From: Luteimonas rhizosphaericola
Lineage (GTDB): Bacteria; Pseudomonadota; Gammaproteobacteria; Xanthomonadales; Xanthomonadaceae
Length of the DNA stretch: 64,000 bases
NCBI RefSeq assembly: GCF_029888045.1
Contig: NZ_JARXRN010000021.1
Location: forward strand, 418,935-482,934
Reading direction: 5' to 3'
This document shows positions 30,138 to 44,311 of the stretch, piece after piece. The first letter of the stretch is position 1. Each line of letters begins with the position of its first letter. The notes beneath the pieces were generated by a model, which was not told where the DNA came from, did not search any database, and was given only the letters and a program-made list of their open reading frames with translations. The translations under genes and the position numbers were made by a program.

Positions 30138-30848
30138 TCAGGGTGGCAGGTCGAACAGCAGCAGGTCGGCCACGTCTCCCGGCCGGCCCGCGAGCCGCAA
30201 CTCGCCCGACTCGGCGGTGAGGCCGACCGCGTCGCCGGCCGCCAGCGCCTCCCCGTCCAGCGTCGCGCCGCCCTGCGCCACGTGCAGCCAGTACAGGCGC
30301 GCGGGATCGAGCGGATGTACCAGCTCTTCGCCCTCGGCCAGCCGCGCGCCGCGCAGCCAGGCCTGCTGGCGGATCGCCAGGCTGCCCTGTTCGCCGTCGG
30401 GCGAGGCCAGCGTCGCCCACCGGCCCTGCCGCTTGGCCGGGTCGAACATGCGCTGCGCATAGGCCGGCGGCAGGTCGCCGCGGTCGGGCATGATCCAGAT
30501 CTGGAGGAAGTGCACCGGCTCGCCCTCCGAGCCGTTGTACTCGCTGTGCTCGATGCCGCTGCCGGCGCTCATCCACTGCAGCTCGCCCGGCCGCAGCACG
30601 CCGCTGCTGCCGGTGCTGTCGCGATGCGCGAGCGCCCCGCTCAGCACGTAGCTCAGGATCTCCATGTTGGCGTGCCGGTGCGGCGGGAAGCCGCCGCCCG
30701 GCGCCACCCGGTCCTCGTTGATCACGCGCAACGGCCCGAAGCCCATCCACGCCGGGTCGTGGTAGTGGCCGAACGAGAACGTGTGCCGGCTGTCGAGCCA
30801 GCCGGCCGACACGCGGCCACGTTCGTTGGCGCGGCGGACGACGCGCAT
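30138..30848 (-). CDS. Pirin family protein (YhhW-like bicupin)
   Basis: 236 residues. Two cupin domains. The N-terminal cupin has the metal-binding set RHTFSFGHYHDP (about 21-32), PPHRHANMEILSYVLSG (about 55-71) and HSEY (about 101-104), giving the His/His/His/Glu ligands. Homologues such as E. coli YhhW cleave quercetin in vitro; the physiological role is uncertain. It lies ten bases after the yceI-family gene on the same strand, so the two are co-transcribed. Confidence 0.92.
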   Translation of the reverse strand: MRVVRRANERGRVSAGWLDSRHTFSFGHYHDPAWMGFGPLRVINEDRVAPGGGFPPHRHANMEILSYVLSGALAHRDSTGSSGVLRPGELQWMSAGSGIEHSEYNGSEGEPVHFLQIWIMPDRGDLPPAYAQRMFDPAKRQGRWATLASPDGEQGSLAIRQQAWLRGARLAEGEELVHPLDPARLYWLHVAQGGATLDGEALAAGDAVGLTAESGELRLAGRPGDVADLLLFDLPP

Positions 30849-30858
30849 GGCCGTGTCC

Positions 30859-31578
30859 TCAGCCCGCCGGGACGTCGGCGCCTTCCGCCGCCGCGACCAT
30901 GGCTTCGGTGGTGATGCGCAGCTCGACCTCGTCGCTCACGTTCGGCGCGTAGGCGCCGACGCCGAAGTCGCTGCGCTTGAGCGTGGTGGTGGCATCGAAC
31001 CCCGCGGCCGGACGCTTGGCCATCGGGTGCTCCGCGAAGCGGTTGATGGTGGCGTCCAGCACCACCGGCCTGGTGATGTCCTTGACGGTGAGGTCGCCGG
31101 TGATCTTCAGCCGGTTGCCGCCGGCGGATTCGACCGACGTGCTCTTGAAGGTGATCGTCGGGAACGTCCCCGCGTCGAAGAAATCGGCGCTGCGCAGGTG
31201 CTCGTCGAAGTCGCTGGAGAACGAGTCCAGCCCGGCCAGCGGCAGGGTCACCTCGACCGACGAGGCGGCCACGTTGTCGGCGTCGTAGACGATCGCGCCC
31301 TCGGCCTGGCCGAAGTTCGCGATCGGGTTGGAGAAGCCGAAGTGGCTCCACCGCGCGACCACGTTGGTGTGGTTGGGGTCGATCACGTAGGTGCCGGAGA
31401 CACCTTCGACTGGCGCGGCATCGGATGTGGCCGGTTCCGCGGCGGGCGTGGCGGCGGCATCGGCCACGGGCGTCGCGGGGGCGGCGGAATCGGCGGCGGC
31501 AGGCGGTTCGGCCGGCGAGCAGGCGGCGATGGCCAGGGTCAGGGCGAGCGGAAGCAGGAGCAGGGCGGGACGTTGCAT
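30859..31578 (-). CDS. YceI-family lipoprotein
   Basis: 239 residues. Signal peptide with lipobox IAAC (Cys20), an Ala/Pro/Thr-rich linker (about 22-60), then the YceI lipocalin-like domain: GTYVIDPNHTNVVARWSHFGFSN (about 62-84), ADFFDAGTFPTITFKST and ITGDLTVKDITRPVVLD. YceI proteins bind isoprenoids or similar lipids in a hydrophobic barrel in the periplasm. The ATG at 31578 gives a proper lipoprotein signal. It is probably co-transcribed with the pirin gene. The 199 bases upstream show no gene. Confidence 0.92.
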   Translation of the reverse strand: MQRPALLLLPLALTLAIAACSPAEPPAAADSAAPATPVADAAATPAAEPATSDAAPVEGVSGTYVIDPNHTNVVARWSHFGFSNPIANFGQAEGAIVYDADNVAASSVEVTLPLAGLDSFSSDFDEHLRSADFFDAGTFPTITFKSTSVESAGGNRLKITGDLTVKDITRPVVLDATINRFAEHPMAKRPAAGFDATTTLKRSDFGVGAYAPNVSDEVELRITTEAMVAAAEGADVPAG

Positions 31579-31777
31579 GGGAATCACCTCGGAATGCGTG
31601 TGTGGAAGGCGCGGTGCGGAGCGGACGGCTGCCTCGCGCGCGCGACGGGAACTGCGGAACTTCACTGCTTCGCCGGGCGCGAAGGTACCGCCCCGGCGCG
31701 ATGGTGGGACCCGGCGCGGCCACGACCCGCGCTGCTGCAGGCAGCGGCCGGTTCCTGCACGCCGGGCACGGGATGCG

Positions 31778-32368
31778 TCATTCGATGCGCGCCGCCTCGT
31801 CGAAGGACAGTCGCGGCGAGCGCGGGTAAAGCACGCTCTCGTCGCCCCGCCCGAGGTTGACCAGGATGTTGGACCGCACGTTCGTGCCGGCGAAGAAGGC
31901 CGCATCGACCTTGGCGTTGTCGAAGCCCGACATCGGCCCGGTATCCAGCCCCAGCGCGCGCGCGGCCAGGATCAGGTAGGCCGCCTGCATGCTCGAGCCC
32001 CGCAGCGCCACGCGCTGCAGCCGTTCCTCCGGCGAGCCTTCGAACCAGGACTTCGCATCGACATGCGGGAACAGCACCGGCAGCTTGTCGTAGAAGCGCA
32101 GGTCGTGGCCGACGATCACGGTGACCGGCGCCGCCATGGTCTTCTCGTAGTTGCCCTCGCTCAGCGCCGGGCCGAGCCTCTCCTTCGCCTGCCGCGAGCG
32201 CACGAACACGAACCGCGCCGGACCGGCGTTGGCCTCGGTCGGCCCCAGCTTCGCAAGGTCGTAGAGCCGCCGCAGGGTGGCGTCATCGATCTGTCCGCTG
32301 AACGCGTTGTGGGTGCGGGCGTTCCGGAACAGCTGGTCGAGCGCGGAGTCGGACAACGTGTCGGTCAT
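31778..32368 (-). CDS. RutE-like nitroreductase-family flavoprotein (malonic semialdehyde reductase type)
   Basis: 196 residues, the same length as E. coli RutE. FMN-binding nitroreductase fold. Motifs: [30 protein letters not shown] (about 19-48, split as RTHNAFSGQ and [12 protein letters not shown]), the [30 protein letters not shown] region (about 116-146), and a C-terminal VNLGRGDES. RutE reduces malonic semialdehyde in uracil degradation, but no other rut genes are nearby, so the substrate here is open. The ATG at 32368 is preferred to one 16 codons upstream. Confidence 0.85.
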   Translation of the reverse strand: MTDTLSDSALDQLFRNARTHNAFSGQIDDATLRRLYDLAKLGPTEANAGPARFVFVRSRQAKERLGPALSEGNYEKTMAAPVTVIVGHDLRFYDKLPVLFPHVDAKSWFEGSPEERLQRVALRGSSMQAAYLILAARALGLDTGPMSGFDNAKVDAAFFAGTNVRSNILVNLGRGDESVLYPRSPRLSFDEAARIE

Positions 32369-32447
32369 GGGGGTCCTGCGGAAGCGGTCGGGAATGGCTG
32401 CAGTGTAGAGTTCCACGCATGACGTTCAGCCGCGGTCATCGGAACGG

Positions 32448-33437
32448 ATGATTACAGAAATGGAACGGGCCGCGGCCTCCGGCACGCATTCGTCGCAGAT
32501 CTGGTCGCTCAGCGACGGACGCGCCGGCAATGCCCGCCAGGCCGATGCCCTGGCTGCGGCGCTGGGTGGCGCGTCGGCCACGCTGGCGCTCGAACCGCGC
32601 GCGCCCTGGCGCTGGCTGGCGCCGCGCCGGTGCCCGGGGGCGCGGCACGCGTTCGGCGAGGCGTTCGCCCAGGCACTGGACGCCCCGCCCGCACTGGCGA
32701 TCGGCTGCGGTCGCCAAGCCGCGCTCGCCACCCGGCTGCTTGGCGGACGCGGCGCGAAGACCGTGCAGATCCTCGATCCGCGCATCGATGCCCGCCACTG
32801 GGACCTGCTGGTGGTGCCGGAGCACGATGGCCGCGGCGGCGGGAACGTGGTGTCCATGCTCGGCAGCCTGCACCCGGTGGACGATGCCTGGCTGGCCGCG
32901 GGCCGCGACGCGTTCCCCGCGCTCGGCGACCTGCCCGCGCCGCGCACCGCCCTGCTGGTGGGCGGCCCGACCGCGCACGCGCCCTTCGACGGGATGCGCC
33001 TGGACGCGCTGTGCGCCGGGCTCGCCGCGCAGGCGGCGCGCGAACGCGGGAGCGTGCTCGCGACGGTGTCGCGCCGCACGCCCCAGGCCATGGCCGACGC
33101 CGTGGCGCGCGCGCTCGCCGGCACCCCCGGCGTGGTCTGGCGCGGCGCCGCGGACGGCCCGAACCCGTATCCCGGCCTGCTGGCCTGGGCCGACCGCATC
33201 GTCTGCACCCCCGACTCGGTGAACATGGTGAGCGAGGCCTGCGCCACCCGCGTGCCGGTGCACGTGTTCGACGCCCACCGCACCGACGGCCGGCCGCGCC
33301 GCTTCCTCGACGCCCTGCGGGCGCGCGGCCGGATCGACGCCATGGCGGACGCGGACGACGCACAGGGGAACATCGTCCCGCTGCGCGAAACCGCGCGCGT
33401 GGCGGCGGTGGTGCGGGAGCGGTTGGGGTGGGCCTGA
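32448..33437 (+). CDS. ELM1/DUF1022-family GT-B-like protein
   Basis: 329 residues. The start IWSLSDGRAGNARQADALAAAL (about 18-39; key D-G-x-x-G-x-x-x-Q) and the central QILDPRID (about 105-112), PTAHAPFDG and RIVCTPDSVNMVSEAC segments identify the family named after plant mitochondrial fission protein ELM1. Bacterial members resemble GT-B glycosyltransferases and commonly sit near lipopolysaccharide genes. The exact reaction is unknown. An alternative ATG lies four codons downstream (32460). Confidence 0.85.
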   Translation: MITEMERAAASGTHSSQIWSLSDGRAGNARQADALAAALGGASATLALEPRAPWRWLAPRRCPGARHAFGEAFAQALDAPPALAIGCGRQAALATRLLGGRGAKTVQILDPRIDARHWDLLVVPEHDGRGGGNVVSMLGSLHPVDDAWLAAGRDAFPALGDLPAPRTALLVGGPTAHAPFDGMRLDALCAGLAAQAARERGSVLATVSRRTPQAMADAVARALAGTPGVVWRGAADGPNPYPGLLAWADRIVCTPDSVNMVSEACATRVPVHVFDAHRTDGRPRRFLDALRARGRIDAMADADDAQGNIVPLRETARVAAVVRERLGWA

Positions 33438-33507
33438 GCAGAGGCGTCGCGGAACCAGGCTCGCGGCCCGACCTCGCAGCCGCGCGCCGACCGTGTGTCG
33501 ACGCGAT

Positions 33508-33836
33508 CCCGGGTGCGCTTCGCTTACCCGGGCTACGGACAAGACTTCGGGGGCACCGGCCACGGAGCGTTACCCGCTCGCGTAGCCCGGATAAGGCCGA
33601 AGGCCGCATCCGGGTTCGGACGAGCTGCACCTCACTCGCAATCCGGGTGCGCTTCGGTTACCCGGGCTACGGGCAGGACTCCGCGGAGCACCGGTCACCG
33701 GAACGTTACCCGCTCGCGTAGCCCGGCTAAGGCCGAAGGCCGCATCCGGGTTCGGGTTCGGGTTCGGTTCCGGTTTCGGGTTCGGGCGAGCGCCCGCTTC
33801 CATCGCGATCCGGGTGCGCTTCGCCTGCCCGGGCTA
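33508..33836. repeat. Cluster of five alternating REP-like palindromic elements
   Basis: The 419 bases between the ELM1-like and EF-hand genes consist mainly of five elements in alternating orientation. Forward (CCGGGTGCGCTTCG...CCCGGGCTAC): 33508-33536, 33642-33670 and 33809-33836. Inverse (GTAGCCCGG, then TAAGGCCGAAGG, then CCGCATCCGGG): 33582-33614 and 33718-33750. The two inverse units share at least 15 further upstream bases (CGTTACCCGCTCGC). A TTCGGG-type hexamer tract fills 33751-33787. The first unit is identical to one arm of the repeat at 3936-3964. The arrangement resembles a BIME; no transposase is encoded nearby. Confidence 0.85.
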
Positions 33837-33856
33837 CCGGCGCGGCCGTCGAGCGC

Positions 33857-34192
33857 CTACTGCGGCGGAGCCGCCAGTTCGCGGGCGTCCAGGAATCCGT
33901 CGCGGCTCGTGTCCTGGCGGCGGAAGCGCTCGGCCAGGCGGATCAGGTGCTGGTCGCGGGTGAGCGTCCGGCCCTTGCCGCCCGGCTGCTCGGCCGGCGA
34001 GAGCACGCCGTCGCCGTCGCGATCCATGCCGTCGAAGGCGTAGCTCATCCAGGCCTGGTATTCGCCGAGCGACACCCGGCCGTCGCCGTCGGCATCCATC
34101 TTCGCCAGGTAGTCATCCGTCTTCATGACCTGCGCCACGAGCGGCGCGGGCAGCGACAGGACGAGCAGCAGCAGGGCGACGGTTCGCATCAT
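33857..34192 (-). CDS. Secreted EF-hand calcium-binding protein
   Basis: 111 residues. Signal peptide (about 1-20, MMRTVALLLLVLSLPAPLVAQ region). Three EF-hand loops: DADGDGRVSLGE (about 33-44), DRDGDGVLSPAE (about 57-68) and a looser third DTSRDGFLDARE (about 94-105). Probably a periplasmic calcium-binding protein; no partner is evident. The two N-terminal ATG codons overlap at 34187-34192; the upstream one is used. Confidence 0.88.
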   Translation of the reverse strand: MMRTVALLLLVLSLPAPLVAQVMKTDDYLAKMDADGDGRVSLGEYQAWMSYAFDGMDRDGDGVLSPAEQPGGKGRTLTRDQHLIRLAERFRRQDTSRDGFLDARELAAPPQ

Positions 34193-34329
34193 GGAAGTGT
34201 AGCGGCCAACCGTCCGCCGGATCGCGTGGACCGCCGGCACCCGCAGAGTGCCGCGATCGTCAGGGCCGGCACGATGGCCGGCGCAATCGCCATGCTGGCG
34301 AGGCCGCCGCAATCGCGGCGGCCGTGGCC

Positions 34330-35538
34330 TCAGGCACGGACCGACTGCAGCGAATAGCCCTTCAGCCGCGCCGAGTAGTCCTGCAGCGCGCGGATGCCGC
34401 TGGCCTCGGCCTCGCGACACCAGGCCTGCAGGCCCTGCAGCGCGTCGCTGGCGTTGGCGCTGCGCGCCTCGAGCACGGCCGCCAAGCGGCGACGGTATTC
34501 CACAAGGGTGTGGATGCGCGGACGCTGCGAGATCCACTGCTGCATCTGTTCGCGCGCTTCCGGGTTGAGCCAGCGGCCATCGTCGACCAGGCCCTTGCGC
34601 AGGCGTCGCGGCAGCAGCGAGCGCAGCTTCGCGCCGGCGGCCTCGGCCTCCTCGCGCAGCGCCGGCATCAGCACGTTGCGCTGGTAGTCGGTCATGGCCT
34701 GGAAGCGGTGCGCGAGCAGCGCGCGCATGGTGTCGGTGTCGGGCACGTGGATGTTCGGGCGCACGTCCAGCGCCGGCGCCACGCGCAGCACCTTGGCCAG
34801 GCGCACGGCCTCGAGCCCCTTGATCACCGCCCAGCCGATGTCGAACTCCCACTTGCGCAGCGCGAACTTGGCCGAGCTCGGGAAGGCGTGGTGGTTGTTG
34901 TGCAGTTCTTCGCCGCCGATCCACAGCCCCCACGGGGTGAGGTTGGTGGCGGTGTCGGTGGTTTCGAAATTGCGATAGCCCCACCAGTGGCCCAGGCCGT
35001 TGACCACGCCCGCGGCCCAGAACGGGATCCACGCCATCTGGATCGCCCAGATCGCGATGCCGGCGAAGCCGAACAGGGCGAAGCTGACGAACAGCAGCAG
35101 GGTCGGGCCGAGCGTCGCGTACGGGGTGTAGAGGTGGCGCTCGATCCAGTCGGCGGGCGCGCCCTTGCCGTACTGCTCGATGTCCGCGCGCATGCCGCGC
35201 GCCTCGCGATACAGCTCCACGCCCTGCCAGAACACCGTCTTGATGCCCTTGTGCATCGGGCTGTGCGGATCTTCCTCGGTCTCGCACTTGGCGTGGTGCT
35301 TGCGATGGATGGCCACCCACTCGCGGGTGATCATCGAGGTGGTGAGCCAGGTCCAGAAGCGGAAGAAGTGCGCGAGCACGGGATGGAAATCCACGCCGCG
35401 GTGCGCCTGGCTGCGATGCAGGTACAGGGTCACCGACAGGATGGTCAGCTGGGTGGCGACCAGGAAGTAGGCGGCGAGCGGCCAGAAGCTCCACTGCAGC
35501 AGGCCACCGGCGAGGAAATCGATCAGGGACGCGGGCAT
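34330..35538 (-). CDS. Acyl-CoA/acyl-lipid delta-9 fatty acid desaturase
   Basis: 402 residues. Membrane di-iron desaturase. The three histidine boxes are HRSQAH (about 42-47), HRKHH (about 79-83) and HNNHH (about 217-221), with hydrophobic segments at about 8-40 and 130-175. Introduces a double bond into fatty acyl chains, affecting membrane fluidity. The C-terminal 130 residues (from about 270) form a helical, Arg/Ala-rich extension beyond the desaturase core. The ATG at 35538 is preferred to an upstream start that would run into the divergent ABC gene promoter. Confidence 0.92.
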   Translation of the reverse strand: MPASLIDFLAGGLLQWSFWPLAAYFLVATQLTILSVTLYLHRSQAHRGVDFHPVLAHFFRFWTWLTTSMITREWVAIHRKHHAKCETEEDPHSPMHKGIKTVFWQGVELYREARGMRADIEQYGKGAPADWIERHLYTPYATLGPTLLLFVSFALFGFAGIAIWAIQMAWIPFWAAGVVNGLGHWWGYRNFETTDTATNLTPWGLWIGGEELHNNHHAFPSSAKFALRKWEFDIGWAVIKGLEAVRLAKVLRVAPALDVRPNIHVPDTDTMRALLAHRFQAMTDYQRNVLMPALREEAEAAGAKLRSLLPRRLRKGLVDDGRWLNPEAREQMQQWISQRPRIHTLVEYRRRLAAVLEARSANASDALQGLQAWCREAEASGIRALQDYSARLKGYSLQSVRA

Positions 35539-35648
35539 GACGTGTTCGGAAATGGACGGGACCCCTGCATGATGGGGCCCCCACCGGGCCATGGCCAGCC
35601 CTGCGCCCACGTATGGTGTTCAGTCCGATTCATCCCCACCTCGCGCAG

Positions 35649-36485
35649 ATGCCTGCAGACGCCATCCCGCCCGACGCTCCGCTGATCGAATTCGACGATG
35701 CCCGCGTGCTGCGCGACGGCCGCGCCGCGCTGGACGGCGTGAGCCTGCGCCTGCCGCAGGGGCGGCACACCGCGATCCTCGGGCCCAACGGTTGCGGCAA
35801 GTCGACGTTCATCCAGGTGATGACGCGCCAGCTGTATCCGCTGGCGCATGGCGACGGGCGCGCGCCGGTGCGGATCCTCGGGGAGGCGCGCTGGGACGTG
35901 CGCGCACTGCGGTCGCGGCTGGGGATCGTGACCGGCGCGCTGCACGAGGACCTGCTGTCGGTACCGGAACTGGGCGTGCGCGACGTGGTCTTGGGCGCGT
36001 TCGACGCGCGGCTCGCGCCGCAGGACGATGCCGTTCCCGCGGCGCCCGACCGGCACCACCGGGCGGCGGCGGCGCTGGACCGGGTCGAGGCCGGGCACCT
36101 GGCCGGGCGTCCCTATGCCGCGCTGTCGACCGGCGAGGCCCGCCGGGTGCTGCTGGCGCGCGCCCTGGTGCATGCGCCGCAGGCGTTGCTGCTGGACGAG
36201 CCCGCCGCCGGCCTGGACGTTGTCGCCCACGCCCGCATGCTGCGCGCCCTGCGCCGGCTGGCGCGGGAGGGCGTGACCCTGGTGCTGGTGACCCACCATG
36301 CCGAAGAACTGATCCCGGAGATCGGCCACGTGGTGCTGCTGCGCGGCGGCCGGGTCGTCGCCGACGGCTCCCGTGGCGCCGTGCTCACGCCGCCACTGCT
36401 GGCCCGCGCCTTCGGTGGGCCTCTGCGGCTGCACGACGGTCCGCGGCCGCGCTTCGAACTCGAAGAGGCCGACACCGATGCCTGA
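35649..36485 (+). CDS. Orphan ABC transporter ATP-binding protein
   Basis: 278 residues. Walker [10 protein letters not shown] (about 43-51), signature [15 protein letters not shown] (about 159-173), Walker [13 protein letters not shown] (about 177-188) and the H-loop in LVTHHAEE. It resembles the single-domain ATPases of the YlmA/ModF-type group. No permease or binding protein is adjacent, so the partner is unknown. An in-frame upstream start at 35613 is possible. The end overlaps the mutM start by eight bases, so both are co-translated. Confidence 0.88.
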   Translation: MPADAIPPDAPLIEFDDARVLRDGRAALDGVSLRLPQGRHTAILGPNGCGKSTFIQVMTRQLYPLAHGDGRAPVRILGEARWDVRALRSRLGIVTGALHEDLLSVPELGVRDVVLGAFDARLAPQDDAVPAAPDRHHRAAAALDRVEAGHLAGRPYAALSTGEARRVLLARALVHAPQALLLDEPAAGLDVVAHARMLRALRRLAREGVTLVLVTHHAEELIPEIGHVVLLRGGRVVADGSRGAVLTPPLLARAFGGPLRLHDGPRPRFELEEADTDA

Positions 36486-37305
36486 GTTGCCCGAGGTCGA
36501 GACCACCCGCCGCGGGCTGGCCCCGCACGTCGAGGGGCGGCGGGTGCTGAGCGTGGTGCTGCGCCGCCCGGACCTGCGCTGGCCGATCCCGCCGGAGGTG
36601 TCCGGTTTGCTCCCCGGACAGCGCATCGAGGCCGTGCGCCGGCGCGCCAAATACCTGCTGCTCGACACCGCCGCCGGCAGCGCCCTGCTGCACCTGGGCA
36701 TGTCCGGCAGCCTGCGGGTGCTGCCCGCGGACACGCCGGTGCGCGAGCACGACCACGTCGACCTCGTGCTCGCGCACGCGCGCACCGGCCCGGCGCAGGT
36801 GCTCCGCTACAACGACCCGCGCCGCTTCGGCTGCCTGCTGTGGCAGCCGCCGGGCGAGGTCCACCCGCTGCTGCGCGGGCTGGGACCCGAGCCGCTGACG
36901 GACGCCTTCGACGGCGACTACCTGTTCGCCCGCAGCCGCGGCCGCCGCGCGCCGGTGAAGGCGTTCCTGATGGACCAGCGGATCGTGGTGGGGGTGGGCA
37001 ACATCTACGCCGCCGAGGCGCTGCACGCGGCCGGGATCTCGCCGCTGCGCGCGGCGGGGCGGGTCTCGCGCGAGCGCTACCGCGTGCTGGCCGACGCGGT
37101 CCGGCGGATCCTCGACCACGCCATCCGCCGCGGCGGCACCACCCTGCGCGATTTCCTCGCCCCCGACGGCGCGCCCGGCTACTTCGAGCAGGAGCTGTCG
37201 GCCTACGGGCGGGGCGGCGCGCCCTGCCCGCGCTGCGGGCGGCCGCTGCGGCAGGCGGCGATCGGGCAGCGGACCACGGTCTGGTGCGGGGCCTGCCAGC
37301 GCTGA
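36478..37305 (+). CDS. mutM: Formamidopyrimidine-DNA glycosylase
   Basis: 275 residues. Bifunctional glycosylase/AP lyase that removes 8-oxoguanine. After Met removal the N-terminal catalytic proline-glutamate is P-E-L-P-E-V-E. The [18 protein letters not shown] helix-two-turn-helix is at about residues 168-185, and the C-terminal zinc finger has Cys pairs CPRC (about 247-250) and CGAC (about 270-273). Full length. It overlaps the ABC ATPase gene. Confidence 0.96.
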   Translation: MPELPEVETTRRGLAPHVEGRRVLSVVLRRPDLRWPIPPEVSGLLPGQRIEAVRRRAKYLLLDTAAGSALLHLGMSGSLRVLPADTPVREHDHVDLVLAHARTGPAQVLRYNDPRRFGCLLWQPPGEVHPLLRGLGPEPLTDAFDGDYLFARSRGRRAPVKAFLMDQRIVVGVGNIYAAEALHAAGISPLRAAGRVSRERYRVLADAVRRILDHAIRRGGTTLRDFLAPDGAPGYFEQELSAYGRGGAPCPRCGRPLRQAAIGQRTTVWCGACQR

Positions 37306-37335
37306 CGGCCGGCCGCGACCGGCGCGCCTTCGCGG

Positions 37336-37341
37336 TATAGT
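37336..37341 (+). promoter_or_regulatory. -10-like TATAGT upstream of the ECF sigma gene
   Basis: TATAGT, five of six matches to the -10 consensus, lies 30 bases before the ATG in a GC-rich surround. No convincing -35 was found. Confidence 0.4.
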
Positions 37342-37371
37342 CCCGGCGCTGAACGGGGACTTCTCGCGCGC

Positions 37372-37935
37372 ATGGCCGACACTGCTGACATCACCCTCTG
37401 GCTGGACGCCGCGCGTGGCGGCGACCGCGGCGCGCTCGACCAGGTGCTGGCGACGCTCTACCAGGAGCTGCACACCATGGCGCGACGCCAGCTGTCGGGC
37501 CAGATGGGCCAGACCCTGGACGCCACCGCGCTGGTGCACGAGGCCTATCTCAAGCTGATCGGCCGCAAGGAGATCCAGTTCGACGACCGCGCCCACTTCT
37601 TTGCGTACGCCGCCTCGGCGATGCGCAGCGTGGTGGTCGACTACGCGCGCCAGCGTCTGGCGCAGAAGCGCGGCGGCGACCTGCACCGGGTCACCGACCT
37701 GCCGCACGACATCGAGGGCGGCCTGCGCCTGGACGAGGACATGCTGGCCCTGGATGTGGCGCTCAACCGCCTGGCCGGCGTCGACGCCAAGCTCGCGCAC
37801 GTGGTGGAGCTGCGCTATTTCGGCGGCCTGTCGGAAGCCGAGATCGCCACCCTGCTCGGCCGCTCGGACCGCAGCATCCGCCGCGACTGGCAGAAGGCGC
37901 GGATGTTCCTGCTGGCCTCGCTGCAGGATTCGTGA
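37372..37935 (+). CDS. ECF-subfamily RNA polymerase sigma factor
   Basis: 187 residues. Region 2 (about 20-90) includes LVHEAYLKLI and AHFFAYAASAMRSVVVDYARQRLAQKRG, and region 4 (about 125-180) includes VELRYFGGLSEAEIATLLG and SDRSIRRDWQKARMFL as the HTH. This sequence type belongs to the ECF group usually encoded beside a Ser/Thr kinase, as here. No anti-sigma gene is present. The kinase gene starts 82 bases downstream, so a signalling pair is inferred. Confidence 0.92.
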   Translation: MADTADITLWLDAARGGDRGALDQVLATLYQELHTMARRQLSGQMGQTLDATALVHEAYLKLIGRKEIQFDDRAHFFAYAASAMRSVVVDYARQRLAQKRGGDLHRVTDLPHDIEGGLRLDEDMLALDVALNRLAGVDAKLAHVVELRYFGGLSEAEIATLLGRSDRSIRRDWQKARMFLLASLQDS

Positions 37936-38017
37936 CCGGGGAACCGGGCGACATGCGGGGCACGCGCCGGCGCAGGCATTCCGGGACATCCCGGGTTGGG
38001 CGGGGGAACGCGGGCTG

Positions 38018-40897
<2,880 letters not shown>

Positions 40898-41514
40898 ACT
40901 CGGCGCGGCTCACCGACACGTAGCGCTCGTTGCCGCCGATCTCCACCTGCGGCCCCTCGCTCAGCGCGAAGCCCTGTTCGTCCACCCGCACCGTCATCGT
41001 CGCCTTGCTGCCGCTGTGGCAGATGGTCTTGATCTCGCTGATCTCGTCGGCCCAGGCCAGCAAGTACTGGCTGCCTTCGAACAGCTCGCCACGGAAATCG
41101 GTGCGCAGGCCGTAGCACAGCACCGGCACCCGCAGCGCGTCGACCACCTCGCCCAGTTGCCACACCTGCGGCCGGGAGAGGAACTGGGCCTCGTCCACCA
41201 GCACGCAGTGCAGCCGGCCGTGCGCGGCGATGTCGCGCTCCACCAGCGCCTGCAGATCGTCTTCACGGCCGAACGCGACCCCATCGGCCTGCAGCCCGAT
41301 GCGCGAGGCCACCCGTCCGCGCCCGGCGCGGTCGTCCAGCCGCGGCGTCAGGATCAGCGTGCGCATCCCGCGTTCGCGGTAGTTGTGCGCCGACTGCAGC
41401 AGGGTGGTGGTCTTCCCCGCGTTCATCGCCGAATAGTAGAAGTAGAGCTTGGCCATGGGCGGATTCTAGACCGGCGCCGGAACGCGGGCCTCCCGGCGCA
41501 GCGCCGCGGCGCGG

Positions 41515-41520
41515 TAAAAT
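41515..41520 (+). promoter_or_regulatory. -10-like TAAAAT upstream of rep
   Basis: TAAAAT, five of six -10 matches, 26 bases before the rep ATG in the 90-base tdk-rep gap. No good -35 is seen. Confidence 0.4.
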
Positions 41521-41546
41521 GGGGCCGCTTCCCGTCGTTGGTCCGC

Positions 41547-43520
<1,974 letters not shown>

Positions 43521-43550
43521 CCGGCGCCGTCGGCTTCGGTGTAGCGCGCA

Positions 43551-44204
43551 TCAGCGCCTGTCGTCCAGCACCTGCGCCAGCTGTGCGCGCAGGTCCTCCA
43601 GCGCGGCCTCCAGCGCCTCGACGCGCGCCTCGAGTCCGGTCGCCGCCGGATGCTTCTGCGACGGAACCGACGCGTGGCCGGCCAGCGCAGCCACGTCCAC
43701 CGCGCCGCAGAGCTGGTGCACGAAGCGTTCCTCGCGCTGACCCGGCGCCCGGGGCACCACCGCCACCAGCGCCTGCGGATGCTGCGCCAGCCGCTCCAGA
43801 TGGTGGCGCACGTCTTCGGCATCGGCGAAGCCGTGCAGGCGTTCGCTGCGCGCAAGCAGCTCGTGCACCGTCTGCGCGCCGCGCAGCAACAGCAGCCCGA
43901 GCAGCGCCACCTGCGCCCGCGGCAGGCCGAGCACGGCCTCGGCGCGGTGTTCGTAGCGTTCCGCGCGCGAGGAGAACACCTGGCGTGCCAGCCCCCTGCG
44001 GTCGAGCTGGCGCAGGGCGTGGTGCACGGTCCCGGCATCGAGCGAGAGCACGGGCTCGCGCGCGGTCTTCTGGTTCGCCGCGGACTGGGCGGCGTTGACG
44101 GTGAGCGGATACTGGTCGGGCGTGGTGGCCTGCTTCTCGATCAGGCAGCCCAGCACGCGCGCCTCGGCCTCGGTCAGCGGCAAGCTGTCGGGGGTCTGGT
44201 CCAT
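43551..44204 (-). CDS. YceH-family (DUF480) protein
   Basis: 217 residues. Two winged-helix-like repeats: [28 protein letters not shown] (about 10-37, split as [19 protein letters not shown]) and [22 protein letters not shown], both family signatures. The C-terminal coiled-coil segment (about 190-215) is Glu/Ala/Leu-rich. E. coli YceH has no settled function. The start at 44204 follows the family N-terminus. Confidence 0.9.
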   Translation of the reverse strand: MDQTPDSLPLTEAEARVLGCLIEKQATTPDQYPLTVNAAQSAANQKTAREPVLSLDAGTVHHALRQLDRRGLARQVFSSRAERYEHRAEAVLGLPRAQVALLGLLLLRGAQTVHELLARSERLHGFADAEDVRHHLERLAQHPQALVAVVPRAPGQREERFVHQLCGAVDVAALAGHASVPSQKHPAATGLEARVEALEAALEDLRAQLAQVLDDRR

Positions 44205-44311
44205 CGGTGGCTCCTGTCGGCTCCCGTATCGGGGTGCGCAAGGATAGCGGGCGGCTGCGCGACACATGCCTTCGCTAAACTCGGAGGTCCTGCCCGAACC
44301 CGAGGTTGCGC

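Noticed and set aside
33751-33787. TTCGGG-rich tract as a possible CRISPR or regulatory tandem array
   Set aside because: Units are only six bases, irregular, and belong to the REP cluster; there are no spacers or cas genes in the window.
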